Notes: generated by a model from the sequence alone, not told the origin. A stretch of 64,000 nucleotides of DNA from Gemmata sp. (GCA_025055115.1 JANWYJ010000015.1:1-64000); one strand, 5' to 3'. Numbered from the stretch's first letter, positions 36,508 to 46,282 are shown. Program-made: numbers and translations.

Positions 36508-36972
36508 ATGCCGCGTGAACCCATCCCGACGTGGTGTTTTGCCCTCGTGGTTGTCCGCAAAGGCGAGCAATTTCTGCTCATTCAGGAAAGCAAATACGGT
36601 GAACCGTGGTATCTGCCGGGCGGCCGCACGGAAGCGGGCGAATCGTTTGTCGAAGCCGCGATCCGGGAAACCCGCGAAGAAGCGGGCATTCCCATCCGTG
36701 TCGTCGGTATCCTTCGCATCGAGCATTCGCCAACCCCGGCTGGCGCGCGTGTGCGGGTCATTTTCCTGGCGGAACCCACCGACGACACTCCGCTCAAAGC
36801 TGAACCCGACGATGAATCGCTCGGTGCCCAATGGGTCCGGCTCGACGAATTGCCCCGCTATCCGCTCCGCGACCCCGACGTGGCCGAGATGTTCGCCTAT
36901 GTGGCCGGCGGTGGCCCGGTCTACCCCATTGATCTGCTGCAACCCGAAGGTACACCGTTTCGCGTTGGTTAA
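36508..36972 (+). CDS. NUDIX hydrolase
   Basis: The NUDIX box is complete: GGRTEAGESFVEAAIRETRE followed by EAGI fits Gx5Ex7REUxEExGU. The 154-aa protein hydrolyses a nucleoside diphosphate linked to some moiety; the substrate cannot be predicted. A GGAGG lies immediately before the ATG at 36508, so I take this rather than 36490. The N-terminal TWCFALVVVRKGEQFLLIQE is typical of the fold. It lies 58 bp before the sugar-binding lipoprotein gene on the same strand, with no evident functional link. Confidence 0.9.
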   Translation: MPREPIPTWCFALVVVRKGEQFLLIQESKYGEPWYLPGGRTEAGESFVEAAIRETREEAGIPIRVVGILRIEHSPTPAGARVRVIFLAEPTDDTPLKAEPDDESLGAQWVRLDELPRYPLRDPDVAEMFAYVAGGGPVYPIDLLQPEGTPFRVG

Positions 36973-37030
36973 CCGCCAGGCCGCCACTTCCCACCCGCGG
37001 TGGAATTTGTAAACACACAGTACGATTTTC

Positions 37031-38155
37031 GTGAATCTCTCCCACAAACGCAATGGTGACACCGTGTTTGGGCTGCTGCGTGTCTCGGTCGTACTGGTTC
37101 TGGCGGTCATTCTGGCCTGTCTTCCCGCGTGTGGGAAGAAGTCAACCGGCCAAATTCGTATTGGTATTGTGACCAATTGTACTGCCGATTTCTGGAAAAT
37201 CTGTGAAGCTGGAGCGCGGAAAGCGGCCCGGGAATACGACGTGGAACTCCAATTCCGCGAACCGAAAAACGCCTTCGACGCGGCCGAACAAACCCCCATC
37301 ATCGAAGCCTGGGAGAAACAAGGCTTCGATGGGATCGCCGTCAGTGTCATCAATCCCGAAGGGCAGACGGAAACCCTGGCCCGGATTGCCAAGAAAATTC
37401 CTCTGATCACGATGGATAACGACGCCGAGAAGACGGGCCGGCTCTGCTACATCGGCATCGACAACTACGAAGGTGGCAAAGCGGTGGGCCGCCTGGTGAA
37501 GAAAGCCTTACCCCATGGCGGTACGATTGCGATCTTCATCGGCAGTACGAAATCCGCCAATGGCCGGGCGCGCACTCAAGGCGTTCTCGACGAACTGGCC
37601 GGCCAAAAAGACGCCACCGGTGAACCTGCGGTCATCACCAACGGCAACGAAAAGATCGAAGGCCGCCGCTTCGGCTCGTATTTCCTTGTCGATGGTGCCG
37701 CCAAGGAAGACGGTGCCCCCACCAATGCCCAAGCGACGGCCTCCGGCGTCTTAAGCCGCGTAAAAGGATTACCGAATTTGTGCATGATTGGGCTGTATGC
37801 CTATAACCCCCCGGCCATTCTCGCCGATGCCCAAGCGAAAAAAATGGCTGATCAGATCAAGATCATTGGCTTCGATGAAGACTGGGAAACGCTCAAGGGT
37901 ATCGCTGCTGGGCACATTGAAGCCACCGTGGTGCAAGACCCCTTCCGCTACGGCTATCTGTCGGTCGAAGCTCTGGCCGCCAAAGCTCGGGGCGACAACT
38001 CCAAGCTCGTCAAAGAACCGATTCCCTACCGAATCGTCACCCGCGACGGTGGCCCCGATGAACTGGTCCGTGGTCTGGTGATCAAGAACCTCAATGTCCG
38101 CGATTTCGAGAAAAAACTCCGCGACGACCTCGCCTCGGTTCCCCACGACGAGTAA
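37031..38155 (+). CDS. Sugar ABC transporter substrate-binding lipoprotein
   Basis: The 374-aa protein starts at GTG. Its hydrophobic signal VLVLAVILACLPACGKKS contains a lipobox cysteine. The mature part matches ribose-type periplasmic binding proteins (IRIGIVTNCTADFWKICEAG; QGFDGIAVSVINPEG; IPLITMDNDAEKTGRLCYIG; IDNYEGGKAVGRLV; IKIIGFDEDWETLKGIAAGH). It captures a sugar or related ligand and delivers it to the next two gene products. Gene order is binding protein, double ATPase, permease. Ligand identity is not determined by sequence alone. No SD stands out. Confidence 0.9.
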   Translation: MNLSHKRNGDTVFGLLRVSVVLVLAVILACLPACGKKSTGQIRIGIVTNCTADFWKICEAGARKAAREYDVELQFREPKNAFDAAEQTPIIEAWEKQGFDGIAVSVINPEGQTETLARIAKKIPLITMDNDAEKTGRLCYIGIDNYEGGKAVGRLVKKALPHGGTIAIFIGSTKSANGRARTQGVLDELAGQKDATGEPAVITNGNEKIEGRRFGSYFLVDGAAKEDGAPTNAQATASGVLSRVKGLPNLCMIGLYAYNPPAILADAQAKKMADQIKIIGFDEDWETLKGIAAGHIEATVVQDPFRYGYLSVEALAAKARGDNSKLVKEPIPYRIVTRDGGPDELVRGLVIKNLNVRDFEKKLRDDLASVPHDE

Positions 38156-38214
38156 CTCCCCTTTGTGAGAGAATCCCCGGCTTGGGGACCGCACGGATTC
38201 TCGTGACCTCCACC

Positions 38215-39729
38215 ATGTCGACTGCCCGCCTCGAAGTTCGTGGATTGCGGAAACAGTTCCCCGGTGTGCTGGCCCTCGATGGCGTCGGCCTGACGCTGGC
38301 GCCGGGGGAAGTGCTGGCCGTTGTCGGGGAAAATGGCGCCGGGAAATCGACACTCATGAAAATCGTCGCCGGCATTGAGTCGGCCGACGCGGGCGCCGTC
38401 TGGCTCGACGGCCAACCCGTTCACTTCCGCACACCGGCAGAGGCGATGACCGCGGGTGTGATTCTCATTCACCAGGAATTGAATCTGGCCGAAAACCTCA
38501 CGGTCACGGACAACCTGTTTTTGGGTCGGGAAGTGACGCACGGGGGTATGGTTCGCGTTCTCAACCGCCGCGCCATGCGCCAACAGGCGGCCGCGCTTCT
38601 GGCCCGCGTGGGTTTGCCGGCCTCACGGGCTGCTGTGCGTGTCGAATCCTTGTCTCCTGGTGAAAAACAGCTCGTGGAAATCGCCCGGGCTTTGGGCACT
38701 GCGGTGCGTGTTCTGATCATGGATGAGCCGACTTCGAGCCTCACCCAACGGGAAACGGAACGTCTCTACGAGGTGATTGAGGGGCTGAAAGCCGCGGGTG
38801 TATCCGTATTGTACATCTCGCATCGGCTGGCGGAAGTGAAGCGCGTGGCGGATCGCGTCTGCGTTCTGCGCGATGGTCGCTTGGCGGGAGAGCTGCGTGG
38901 CCCTGAAATCACGCACGAGAACATGGTCCGGCTGATGGTTGGCCGGGATTTGCGCCAATTTTATCCGAAGGTTCACCGCCGCGGCGGGGGCGGTCTCCCG
39001 GTGCTGCAACTCAAGAATGTCTGTTGGGCCGGTGGTAGCTCCGAACCTGTCTCACTGGAAGTGCGCGCCGGGGAGATCCTCGGTATGGCCGGACTGGTGG
39101 GGGCCGGCCGTACCGAACTGGCCGAAGCGGTCTTCGGGGTGCGGCCTCTCAGCGCCGGTACGATCGAGCTGAACGGCCAACCGCTGCGAATCACCTCACC
39201 GACCCAAGCGATTGCCGCCGGGATTGTGCTTGTCCCTGAAGATCGCCGCTTGCATGGGCTGATTCTTCCTGCGAGTGTCGGCTTTAATTTGAGTCTTCCG
39301 AATCTCGATCGCTTAAGCTCGCGCTGGGGCGTCAGGCCACGGGCCGAAGCCGAGCTGCACCGTACGTGGATCGAACGGCTCCGCGTGCGTACCCCCAGCG
39401 CAGCCCAGCCGGTGGCGTTGCTCTCGGGCGGCAATCAGCAAAAAATCGTCTATGGTAAGTGGTTGGCCCGTCAGCCCCAGGTGCTGATCCTCGATGAACC
39501 GACCCGCGGCGTCGATGTCGGTGCGAAAGCGGAAATTTATGCCCTGATGGATGAACTGGCGGGTCAAGGCGTGGCCGTGTGGATGATCACCAGCGATATG
39601 GAAGAACTGTTGGGCATGGCCGATCGCATCGTGGTGATGCATGAGGGCCGCATCGCCGGAGAACTCGTTGGTGCTCAGCGCCGCGAAGAAGCCGTGATGC
39701 AACTGGCTACGGGGGGAAATACCCGATGA
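38215..39729 (+). CDS. Sugar ABC transporter ATPase with two ABC domains (RbsA/MglA-type)
   Basis: 504 aa with duplicated ABC modules. The first has VVGENGAGKSTLMKIVAGIE, VESLSPGEKQLVEIARALGT and LIMDEPTSSLTQRETERLY. The second has AGLVGAGRTELAEAVFGVRP (degenerate Walker A), VALLSGGNQQKIVYGKWLAR and ILDEPTRGVDVGAKAEIYAL. This is the RbsA/MglA/XylG arrangement. The ATG at 38215 gives the typical MSTARLEVRGLRKQFPGVLA. It overlaps the next gene by ATGA, implying coupling with the permease. Confidence 0.95.
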   Translation: MSTARLEVRGLRKQFPGVLALDGVGLTLAPGEVLAVVGENGAGKSTLMKIVAGIESADAGAVWLDGQPVHFRTPAEAMTAGVILIHQELNLAENLTVTDNLFLGREVTHGGMVRVLNRRAMRQQAAALLARVGLPASRAAVRVESLSPGEKQLVEIARALGTAVRVLIMDEPTSSLTQRETERLYEVIEGLKAAGVSVLYISHRLAEVKRVADRVCVLRDGRLAGELRGPEITHENMVRLMVGRDLRQFYPKVHRRGGGGLPVLQLKNVCWAGGSSEPVSLEVRAGEILGMAGLVGAGRTELAEAVFGVRPLSAGTIELNGQPLRITSPTQAIAAGIVLVPEDRRLHGLILPASVGFNLSLPNLDRLSSRWGVRPRAEAELHRTWIERLRVRTPSAAQPVALLSGGNQQKIVYGKWLARQPQVLILDEPTRGVDVGAKAEIYALMDELAGQGVAVWMITSDMEELLGMADRIVVMHEGRIAGELVGAQRREEAVMQLATGGNTR

Positions 39730-40721
39730 CACGGATTCTGGGGGTTCTCGGTGTGCTGGTTCTGCTCTATGGCGTGCTGTTCAACACCCACGAGCGGGCC
39801 GGCAGCCTGAGTAATCTGATTGACGTTGCGAACTATCAAGGCCGTTACGGACTGATCACGCTGGGGGCGGCGCTGGTGATCATCGTCGGCGGCATTGATC
39901 TGTCGATCGGTTCGGTGGTGGGCTGTTCTGCCATTGTGTTTGGTGTGCTGATGATGGAGGGGGTTCACCCGTTTGCCGCGGTTCCGCTGGTCATCCTGGG
40001 GGGCAGCTTGATCGGGGCGGTCAATGGTTTCCTCATCACACGCTTGCGGCTGCAGCCGTTTTTGGTCACACTCTGCGGCATGTTCATTATCCGGGGAATC
40101 GCCCGGATTGTCGCCCAACCCAGCCCCCATCGGGGCACCGTGAGTCTCTCGAATGTCCGGGAGGCGCACGCCGCCTTTGAACAACCGCTTCTGACGCTGC
40201 GATATTATCTCATCGGCAAATCCCCCCTCGATGGTGAATTGCTCTTCCCCGCGCAATTTTTCCTGTTGTTGCTGGTAGCTGTGGTCATCGGTTTTTTTCT
40301 CCATCGCACAGCGTATGGGCGGTATTGGTATGCGATTGGCCACAGCGAGTTGGCCGCGAAATACGCGGGGGTGAACGTCAATCGCCACCGTGTTACGGTC
40401 TACATGATCGGTTCGGCGTTGGCCGCGGTCGTGGGGGTTCTGCTGTTCCTCAATGAACCATCGATTCAGTCGGACAATGCCGGGGTGGGATGGGAATTGT
40501 ACGCAATTCTGGGAGCCGTGTTGGGGGGATGCAGCCTGCGCGGTGGCGAAGGCACGGCCGTGGGGATGGTGCTGGGGGCGATGGTGTTGCCGGTCATCGA
40601 AAATATCGTCAACTTCCGGGGAGCCAAAAGCGATGTGATTCCGTTTATCGTCGGTGTCACCCTGTTATCGGGAACGATTCTCGATGAACTGATTCGGCGC
40701 CGCTCGCGCGTTTACCGGTAA
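39726..40721 (+). CDS. Sugar ABC transporter permease (RbsC-type)
   Basis: 331 aa, about eight or more hydrophobic segments. Family motifs are VIIVGGIDLSIGSVVGCSAI, IGAVNGFLITRLRLQPFLVT, and the coupling region HRTAYGRYWYAIGHSELAAK followed by YAGVNVNRH, with a C-terminal GVGWELYAILGAVLGGCSLR. It forms the inner-membrane channel for the preceding binding protein and ATPase. The start overlaps the upstream stop (ATGA). Downstream, two 30-odd bp direct repeats lie 75 bp apart. Confidence 0.95.
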   Translation: MTRILGVLGVLVLLYGVLFNTHERAGSLSNLIDVANYQGRYGLITLGAALVIIVGGIDLSIGSVVGCSAIVFGVLMMEGVHPFAAVPLVILGGSLIGAVNGFLITRLRLQPFLVTLCGMFIIRGIARIVAQPSPHRGTVSLSNVREAHAAFEQPLLTLRYYLIGKSPLDGELLFPAQFFLLLLVAVVIGFFLHRTAYGRYWYAIGHSELAAKYAGVNVNRHRVTVYMIGSALAAVVGVLLFLNEPSIQSDNAGVGWELYAILGAVLGGCSLRGGEGTAVGMVLGAMVLPVIENIVNFRGAKSDVIPFIVGVTLLSGTILDELIRRRSRVYR

Positions 40722-40779
40722 TGGACCAATGGCCGGAACGTCGAAGCGGCCGGGCCGAAGAAAACGCCAGACACCATCG

Positions 40780-40890
40780 GTCGTGCGAGAAGCGCCGTTA
40801 CAAAGATGTGACAATGTTGAGATAATGGCGTTCTTCGGCTTCCTGATCGAGCCAGTCGTCCGAGAAGCGCCGTTACAAAGATGTGACAAC
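40780..40890. repeat. Direct repeat pair, period 75 bp
   Basis: gcgagaagcgccgttacaaa (40785) recurs as ccgagaagcgccgttacaaa (40860), with agatgtgacaa continuing in both; about 33 bases match. It lies 60 bp downstream of the permease stop. The rest of 40722-41143 (422 bp) holds no supported gene. Confidence 0.9.
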
Positions 40891-41143
40891 GGCCCCCACG
40901 GCTGGAGCGAATAGGCCACTGGCTGTGGTAGGTCCAAAGCGCAAGGTTGTGGACGGGTTTGCTGCCCCCTGCTTGATTTCATCCGCCGCCGTCCCTACCA
41001 TCAAGCCCATCCGAGTTGTCGTGCTCTGTGTGACAGCACGACCCCAACGGCCCTTCATCGGAAGAAGGGCCTCCAATTTCGCCGACTATCGGCCAACCGG
41101 CAACGACGCCTGTTCTCTCCACCAATCGCGGTCGGAGGCGATT

Positions 41144-41536
41144 ATGAGGAGGAAAAAAGTGGAGGCCTCCCCGGTGACGCTCACATCACTCCGCGCAGCA
41201 CGGCTTTATCGTTTACTGCGGTTACTCGGGAGCGGGCCGCACAAACGCACCACACTCACGCGGCGGCTGAAGCTCGATGTCCGCGGCTTCTATCGGGATT
41301 TGGAAGCCCTACGGCTGTTGGGCATCGAAATCACCACCACCGGTGATCAAACTCGCTACACTCTCGTGGGCGAACTCGACGAGGCCCTGGCCAAACTCCC
41401 CTTTCCCGACCCTGGTTTGAACTTCCGCGATGTTCAACAATTGGCCAACGGCAACACCGCGGCGCACCGCAAGCTCAAACAGCGTTTGGCCTTCTTCACC
41501 AGTACCCCCCGGGGCGGACCCAACAAACCGCGCTAG
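41144..41536 (+). CDS. Winged-helix DNA-binding protein, WYL/HTH-type N-terminus
   Basis: 130 aa from the ATG at 41144, with GGAGG six bases upstream. The HTH segment (AARLYRLLRLLGSGPHKRTT, LTRRLKLDVRGFYRDLEALR, LLGIEITTTGDQTRYTL) matches the N-terminal winged helix of DeoR/WYL-type regulators. The WYL sensor domain is missing, so it is either a short regulator or a truncated one. The C-terminal tail is basic. It may regulate neighbouring sugar transport or Kdo genes; this is inference from position only. Confidence 0.75.
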   Translation: MRRKKVEASPVTLTSLRAARLYRLLRLLGSGPHKRTTLTRRLKLDVRGFYRDLEALRLLGIEITTTGDQTRYTLVGELDEALAKLPFPDPGLNFRDVQQLANGNTAAHRKLKQRLAFFTSTPRGGPNKPR

Positions 41537-41671
41537 TTCACCACCGCCGATTTTCTACACCAACGGGCCTGGCCGTTGCCGCCCCCCAAGTGGGCCTGGC
41601 ACCTCACCTTGTCGGCAACGGCCGGTCGCGTTCTAATAGCATCATTTCACGTCTCGACAGGGAGGTCGGTG

Positions 41672-42448
41672 ATGGCAGTCGCGATTGTGATTCCCGCCCG
41701 GTGGGCGTCGTCCCGGTTGCCGGGTAAGCCACTTTTGCGCGAAACCGGCAAATATTTGATCGAACATGTCTACGAACGCGCCAGCCAAGCCCGCTGCGCC
41801 TCCGAAATCCTGGTGGCCACCGATGATCCGCGCATCTTGAGCGCCGTGCGCGAATTCGGCGGGCAGGCCCGCATGACGCGAACCGATCACGCCTCGGGAA
41901 CCGATCGCGTCGCGGAAGTCGCTGCCCAGCTTGCCGCCGACGTCATCATCAACGTTCAGGGTGACGAACCCCAGATCGATCCGCACGCCATCGACCAATT
42001 GGCCGCGTTGATGCACGATCCCGTGGCGGATATGGCGACGTTGGCCGTTCCGATTACGAACCTCGAAACGTATTTGAATCCGAATGTGGTGAAAGTGGTT
42101 TGCGATAGCCGGGGCCGGGCGTTGTACTTCTCCCGTAGCCCCATCCCGAAGGTGCGCGACGGCAGCCCGGACTTCACGGCTCAGCCGCCTTGTTTTCTCC
42201 AGCATCTGGGCATTTATGCCTATCGGCGAACGTACTTGCTGCACATCGCTGCGACCGCGCCCCATCCTTTGGAACAACTCGAGAAACTCGAGCAACTCCG
42301 CGTGTTGGGCAACGGCGGGACGATTCTCGTCGGGCAGGTAGCCCATGCCCATCGTGGTGTCGATACCCCGGCCGATTATGCGGCGTTCGTGCAGTGGTAT
42401 CGGCAACAGGGGGGCAACGCCACCGGCAGCTCCCGCCGCGTGGCCTGA
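41672..42448 (+). CDS. kdsB: CMP-Kdo synthetase (3-deoxy-manno-octulosonate cytidylyltransferase)
   Basis: Activates Kdo with CTP for lipid A-core synthesis. Signatures are MAVAIVIPARWASSRLPGKP, SEILVATDDPRILSAVREFG, DHASGTDRVAEVAAQLAADV, INVQGDEPQIDPHAIDQLAA, and PCFLQHLGIYAYRRTYLLHI. 258 aa, the usual length. The ATG at 41672 with GGGAGGT upstream is chosen over the track start. It is followed 102 bp later by pyrG, whose product CTP is the co-substrate. Its presence indicates a Kdo-containing outer-membrane glycolipid or a related sugar. Confidence 0.95.
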   Translation: MAVAIVIPARWASSRLPGKPLLRETGKYLIEHVYERASQARCASEILVATDDPRILSAVREFGGQARMTRTDHASGTDRVAEVAAQLAADVIINVQGDEPQIDPHAIDQLAALMHDPVADMATLAVPITNLETYLNPNVVKVVCDSRGRALYFSRSPIPKVRDGSPDFTAQPPCFLQHLGIYAYRRTYLLHIAATAPHPLEQLEKLEQLRVLGNGGTILVGQVAHAHRGVDTPADYAAFVQWYRQQGGNATGSSRRVA

Positions 42449-42550
42449 TGATCTTTTTCGGCCGGAATCCCTCGGGGCGGTAATTGGTCCACCCGAGGCA
42501 GGACGATATAGTGACAGTGGAGGCATGGCTCCCGGAAGGATGTCCCGATC

Positions 42551-44200
42551 ATGACCAAACATATCTTTGTTACCGGTGGTGTCGTCAGTTCCTTGGGGAA
42601 AGGGTTGACATCGGCTTCGATCGGGATGTTGCTGGAACGGCGAGGGCTACGAATCCGCATGCAGAAGCTCGACCCGTATTTGAACGTCGACCCGGGCACA
42701 ATGTCGCCGTATCAACATGGTGAGGTCTACGTTCTCGACGATGGCACCGAAACTGATCTCGATTTGGGTCACTACGAGCGGTTCACCCACGCGGTTTTGA
42801 ACAAGGATTGCAACTACACCACGGGCAAGATTTACCTTTCCGTCATTGAGAAAGAGCGCCGCGGCGACTATCGCGGCAAAACCGTGCAAGTGATTCCCCA
42901 TGTGACGGATGAAATCAAGAATTGCATCCGCAAAATGGTGGCTCCTGATGTGGATGTTGTGATCACCGAAATCGGTGGTACCGTCGGCGACATTGAAGGC
43001 ATGCCCTATTTCGAAGCCATTCGGCAATTCGCGTTGGATGTGGGCAAACAGAACTGCCTTTTCGTTCACCTGACATTAGTCCCCTATCTGAAAGCCGCCG
43101 GCGAGTTGAAAACCAAACCGACGCAGCGCAGTGTCCGCGACCTGCGTGAGATCGGCATTCAGCCAGACATTCTTATTTGCCGCAGTGAACGGGAAATTCC
43201 CGATGAGGAATGCAAAAAAATCGCTCTGTTTTGCAACGTGGAACGCAGCGCAGTGATTGAAGAACGGGATAAGGAATTCAGTATCTATGAAGTGCCGCTG
43301 TCGTTAGCCGACAATCGGCTTGATCAGCTGATTGTGGACAAACTCGGGCTGACGCAGGCCCGACCGCTCGACATGAGTGATTGGCGGGCTATGCTCGACC
43401 GCATGCGCAACCCAGCGCACGAAGTGACGATCGCTTTTGTTGGCAAGTACATCAAGCACCGCGACGCCTACAAGAGCGTCTACGAGTCGCTCGATCATGC
43501 CGGTATCTTCCACAATACGCGGGTGCGGGTCTTACGCCTGGAGTCGGATAAACTGATCGCCGAAGGTGCTGAGCAAGCGTTGGCGGGGGCCGATGGTCTG
43601 CTGGTACCGGGCGGTTTCGACAAGCGCGGTATCGACGGCAAAATCGAGGCCATTCGCTACGCCCGCGAAACCGGTTTGCCGTTTTTCGGCATCTGTTTGG
43701 GTCTGCAGTGTGCCACGATTGAATTTGCCCGCAATGTGGTCGGGCTGGAAGGGGCCAACAGCACTGAATTCGATAAAGACACACCGCACCCCGTCGTCTG
43801 TTTGTTGGAAGAGCAGCAAGGCGTGACGAAGATCGGCGGCACGCTGCGGTTGGGTGCTTATCCGTGCCACCTGAAAGCTGGGACGAAAACCCGGGCCGCG
43901 TATGGGGCCGAGGTGGTCAGTGAGCGGCATCGGCACCGTTATGAGGTGAACAACGCCTACCGCGAGCGTCTGGCCGCCCACGGCTTGATCTTCTCGGGAA
44001 CCAGCCCAGATGGCTCGTTGGTCGAGGCGATCGAACTGGCCGATCACCCGTGGTTTGTCGCCGTGCAATCGCATCCCGAGTTTTTGTCGAAACCGATGCG
44101 ACCGCACCCGCTTTTCCGCGAGTTCATCCGAGCCAGCTTGGACCGCCACCGTGCCAAAAAAAGCGAACGGCGCAGCGCCGGGGCCGCCATCGGCAGCTAA
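42551..44200 (+). CDS. pyrG: CTP synthase
   Basis: Amidates UTP to CTP using glutamine. 549 aa, normal length. The amidoligase domain starts [20 protein letters not shown] with [20 protein letters not shown]. The C-terminal class I amidotransferase domain has [20 protein letters not shown] (nucleophile Cys) and [17 protein letters not shown] (His-Glu). GGAAGGA lies upstream of the ATG. Genes kdsB and pyrG run in the same direction. The stop region gccatcggcagctaatcccc is copied 94 bp downstream. Confidence 0.98.
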   Translation: MTKHIFVTGGVVSSLGKGLTSASIGMLLERRGLRIRMQKLDPYLNVDPGTMSPYQHGEVYVLDDGTETDLDLGHYERFTHAVLNKDCNYTTGKIYLSVIEKERRGDYRGKTVQVIPHVTDEIKNCIRKMVAPDVDVVITEIGGTVGDIEGMPYFEAIRQFALDVGKQNCLFVHLTLVPYLKAAGELKTKPTQRSVRDLREIGIQPDILICRSEREIPDEECKKIALFCNVERSAVIEERDKEFSIYEVPLSLADNRLDQLIVDKLGLTQARPLDMSDWRAMLDRMRNPAHEVTIAFVGKYIKHRDAYKSVYESLDHAGIFHNTRVRVLRLESDKLIAEGAEQALAGADGLLVPGGFDKRGIDGKIEAIRYARETGLPFFGICLGLQCATIEFARNVVGLEGANSTEFDKDTPHPVVCLLEEQQGVTKIGGTLRLGAYPCHLKAGTKTRAAYGAEVVSERHRHRYEVNNAYRERLAAHGLIFSGTSPDGSLVEAIELADHPWFVAVQSHPEFLSKPMRPHPLFREFIRASLDRHRAKKSERRSAGAAIGS

Positions 44201-44310
44201 TCCCCGTCGGTCCATCCAGCAGTTTGTGGCATATCAATAGTTTGTGACATATCAACGGATACTGACCGAACATCGCCCCGCTATCGGCAGCTAATCCCCG
44301 CCGGTCCATC
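44186..44310. repeat. Copy of the pyrG gene end, with nested 18 bp duplication
   Basis: Positions 44186-44216 (including the pyrG TAA) and 44280-44310 match at 29 of 31 bases, 94 bp apart. The spacer contains agtttgtggcatatcaat and a near copy agtttgtgacatatcaac in tandem (18 bp). Removing that extra unit gives a period of about 76 bp. Confidence 0.92.
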
Positions 44311-44348
44311 GAGAGCCGTCGCTGCGACTGCGAGAAACTCCTCGCCCG

Positions 44349-44500
44349 GGTGAGTCGGTGTCACCCTGACCTGAGGTAGCCGCGGAACTGATCCGTCGCA
44401 TTCCGACGAGTCCTTTAGTTACATTCCGGCGAGTCTGTCGCATGCCGACAAGATTGCGCCGCGGTGGGTCGGTGTCACCCCGACCTGGGGTGGCCGCGGC
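44349..44500. repeat. Second outer repeat with nested imperfect units
   Basis: ggtgagtcggtgtcaccctg (44349) recurs as ggtgggtcggtgtcaccccg (44463), 114 bp apart, about 32 of 37 bases matching in the full copies. Between them cattccgacgagtc, cattccggcgagtc and catgccgac give roughly two extra units (about 42 bp). Subtraction again leaves about 72 bp. No gene lies in 44201-44532. Confidence 0.8.
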
Positions 44501-44532
44501 TCACCGCGACCCGAGTGAGTGAGACTTCCGCC

Positions 44533-45321
44533 TCAATTTTTCGGGCTGACATCAAATTCGATCTGTTTCAGGTCCGTCACCGGTCCTTTGATCTCGATTT
44601 CTTCGCCAAAGCGGCCTTCGCGTCCGCCGCGAACGCCATTTTCGTGCCAATAGACAATGCGGAACTTCCCGACGGGGGCGTTTTTGATCTCGAAGTTCCC
44701 GTTTTCATCCGTGACCGCGTAGTACGGGTGGTCGAAGATGCGGACGTAGCCGGTCATCCAGCCGTGGATGGTGCATTTGTACTGGATCGGTGGGCCTTCT
44801 TTGCGGAGGGGTTTGGGCATCTTCCATTGTTCGTTCTTGGGGATGGTCACGTTGTATGAATCGTTGTTGGCGCTATCCCAGAAGAAATTATGCGCTACCG
44901 GAGCGGGGTTCTTGACCACCAGGGTATCCCCGACGCGGGCGCAGGTCACTCGTTCCACGAACATGCAACAGGGCTGATCGATAACGACTTGGGCTGGTTG
45001 GCGTTTGGCATCATCGGGATGGATCGCGTCTTTGGGGAAGTCGGTAACGTCTTTATCCGCCGGCCGCAGGAACACCACCACGTTCTTGATGCCACGGTTC
45101 TTGGGGTTGACAAGGACCGATTCATCGAGAATGTCGCCCTTGGAGAGGCAATGCTCTTTGTCTTGTGTGACTTTGAGGGGTTCGCGCTTCGGAATCGCCT
45201 TGTTGGCGGGGAAAACCACCTGGCCTTTGATCGTTGCCCATTTGTCGTCGGCAGCCCAGCCCCAGGTGGCGGTAGCCAGCAGCACGCCGGCACTCAGAGT
45301 CGTCCACAGTGTGCGTTGCAT
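44533..45321 (-). CDS. Secreted cupredoxin-like protein with C-terminal beta-sandwich domain
   Basis: 262 aa with a clear signal peptide (LWTTLSAGVLLATATWGWAA). A blue-copper site is suggested by VAHNFFWD (first His) and KCTIHGWMTGYVRIF, where Cys, His and Met sit in a CxxHxxM arrangement. The C-terminal 60 residues (YYAVTDENGNFEIKNAPVGK, FRIVYWHENG) resemble a carboxypeptidase-regulatory-like beta sandwich. This architecture recurs in planctomycete cytochrome/methylamine-utilisation-like proteins and would carry electrons or bind copper in the periplasm. No redox partner gene is adjacent. Confidence 0.85.
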   Translation of the reverse strand: MQRTLWTTLSAGVLLATATWGWAADDKWATIKGQVVFPANKAIPKREPLKVTQDKEHCLSKGDILDESVLVNPKNRGIKNVVVFLRPADKDVTDFPKDAIHPDDAKRQPAQVVIDQPCCMFVERVTCARVGDTLVVKNPAPVAHNFFWDSANNDSYNVTIPKNEQWKMPKPLRKEGPPIQYKCTIHGWMTGYVRIFDHPYYAVTDENGNFEIKNAPVGKFRIVYWHENGVRGGREGRFGEEIEIKGPVTDLKQIEFDVSPKN

Positions 45322-45450
45322 CGGTCATTCACTCCATTTTCGAGGAACAAAAAGTGAGGCAGTTCGGGCGATATTATTGTTGGCATAGGGACTGACGCAG
45401 GCCACTGCGAGTCCGAGACCCACGGTGGCAGCTGAGGCGACCACCGGTCG

Positions 45451-46230
45451 TCAGTTCGGGGGGGGGGTGAGGATGCGGAGGACATCGGCATGGAGTTTGC
45501 CGTTGGTGGCGACGACATCGGCCGTGTGGATGGTCGCTTGGCCACTCCAGTTGGTGAAGGTCCCCCCCGCTTCTTCGATGATCGCTTTGGTGGCGGCAAT
45601 ATCCCAGGGGTGGACACCGTGTTCGATCATGATGTCGGCTGCGCCTTCGGCCACGAGCACAAAGCCGTAGAAGTCGCCGAAGCCGCGTTGCCGCTGGGTT
45701 TGCCGGTAGAGGCTGTGGAATACGTCTTCCCGTCCGGCGCGGGTGAACCAGCCCATGCTCGAGTAGCACAGCAACGACTCGCCCAATTGGTCAACCGTCG
45801 ATACGTGAATGCGGCGGTGGTTCACATAGGCACCATCGCCACGCAGGGCGCGGTAGGTCATGCCCAGCACCGGGATATACACCACGCCGCCAATCTGTTC
45901 GCCGCGGTATTCCAGACCGATCAACGTTGCCCACAGTGGGATGTGGCGAATAAACGATTTGGTGCCGTCGATGGGGTCGATGATCCAGCGGAAGCCGCTG
46001 GAGCCGGGCTGATGGCCAAATTCTTCACCCAGAAGGCCATCGTCGGGGAAGGCCGCCGCAATCCGTTCGCGAATGAGTTGTTCGGCTTGCTGATCGGCGA
46101 TCGTGACGGGGCTGCGATCGGCCTTGTGGTTAATCGCAAACGTCGATTCATAGTAGGTACGGGCGAGATCGCCGGCTTGGTGGGCTATTTCGACAGCCAA
46201 TTCGTAGCGTGTTCGCCAATCCGAGTTCAT
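45451..46230 (-). CDS. Inositol-phosphatase family phosphatase, likely histidinol-phosphatase
   Basis: A Mg2+-dependent phosphatase of the IMPase superfamily: LLGEEFGHQPGSSGFRWIID, PIDGTKSFIRHIPLWATLIG (metal-binding DPIDGTK) and HPWDIAATKAIIEEAGGTFT. The length of 259 aa and the IRHIPLW segment resemble HisN histidinol-phosphatases. Inositol monophosphatase activity cannot be ruled out. The track ORF reaches 46488, but the ATG at 46230 starts the conserved N-terminal helix (MNSDWRTRYELAVEIAHQAG). It lies 52 bp downstream of the ROK kinase gene. Confidence 0.88.
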   Translation of the reverse strand: MNSDWRTRYELAVEIAHQAGDLARTYYESTFAINHKADRSPVTIADQQAEQLIRERIAAAFPDDGLLGEEFGHQPGSSGFRWIIDPIDGTKSFIRHIPLWATLIGLEYRGEQIGGVVYIPVLGMTYRALRGDGAYVNHRRIHVSTVDQLGESLLCYSSMGWFTRAGREDVFHSLYRQTQRQRGFGDFYGFVLVAEGAADIMIEHGVHPWDIAATKAIIEEAGGTFTNWSGQATIHTADVVATNGKLHADVLRILTPPPN

Positions 46231-46282
46231 GGACCGCTCAGTAGTTGGGGGCGGGAGGAATTCCGGGTACCAGCGCCGATCA

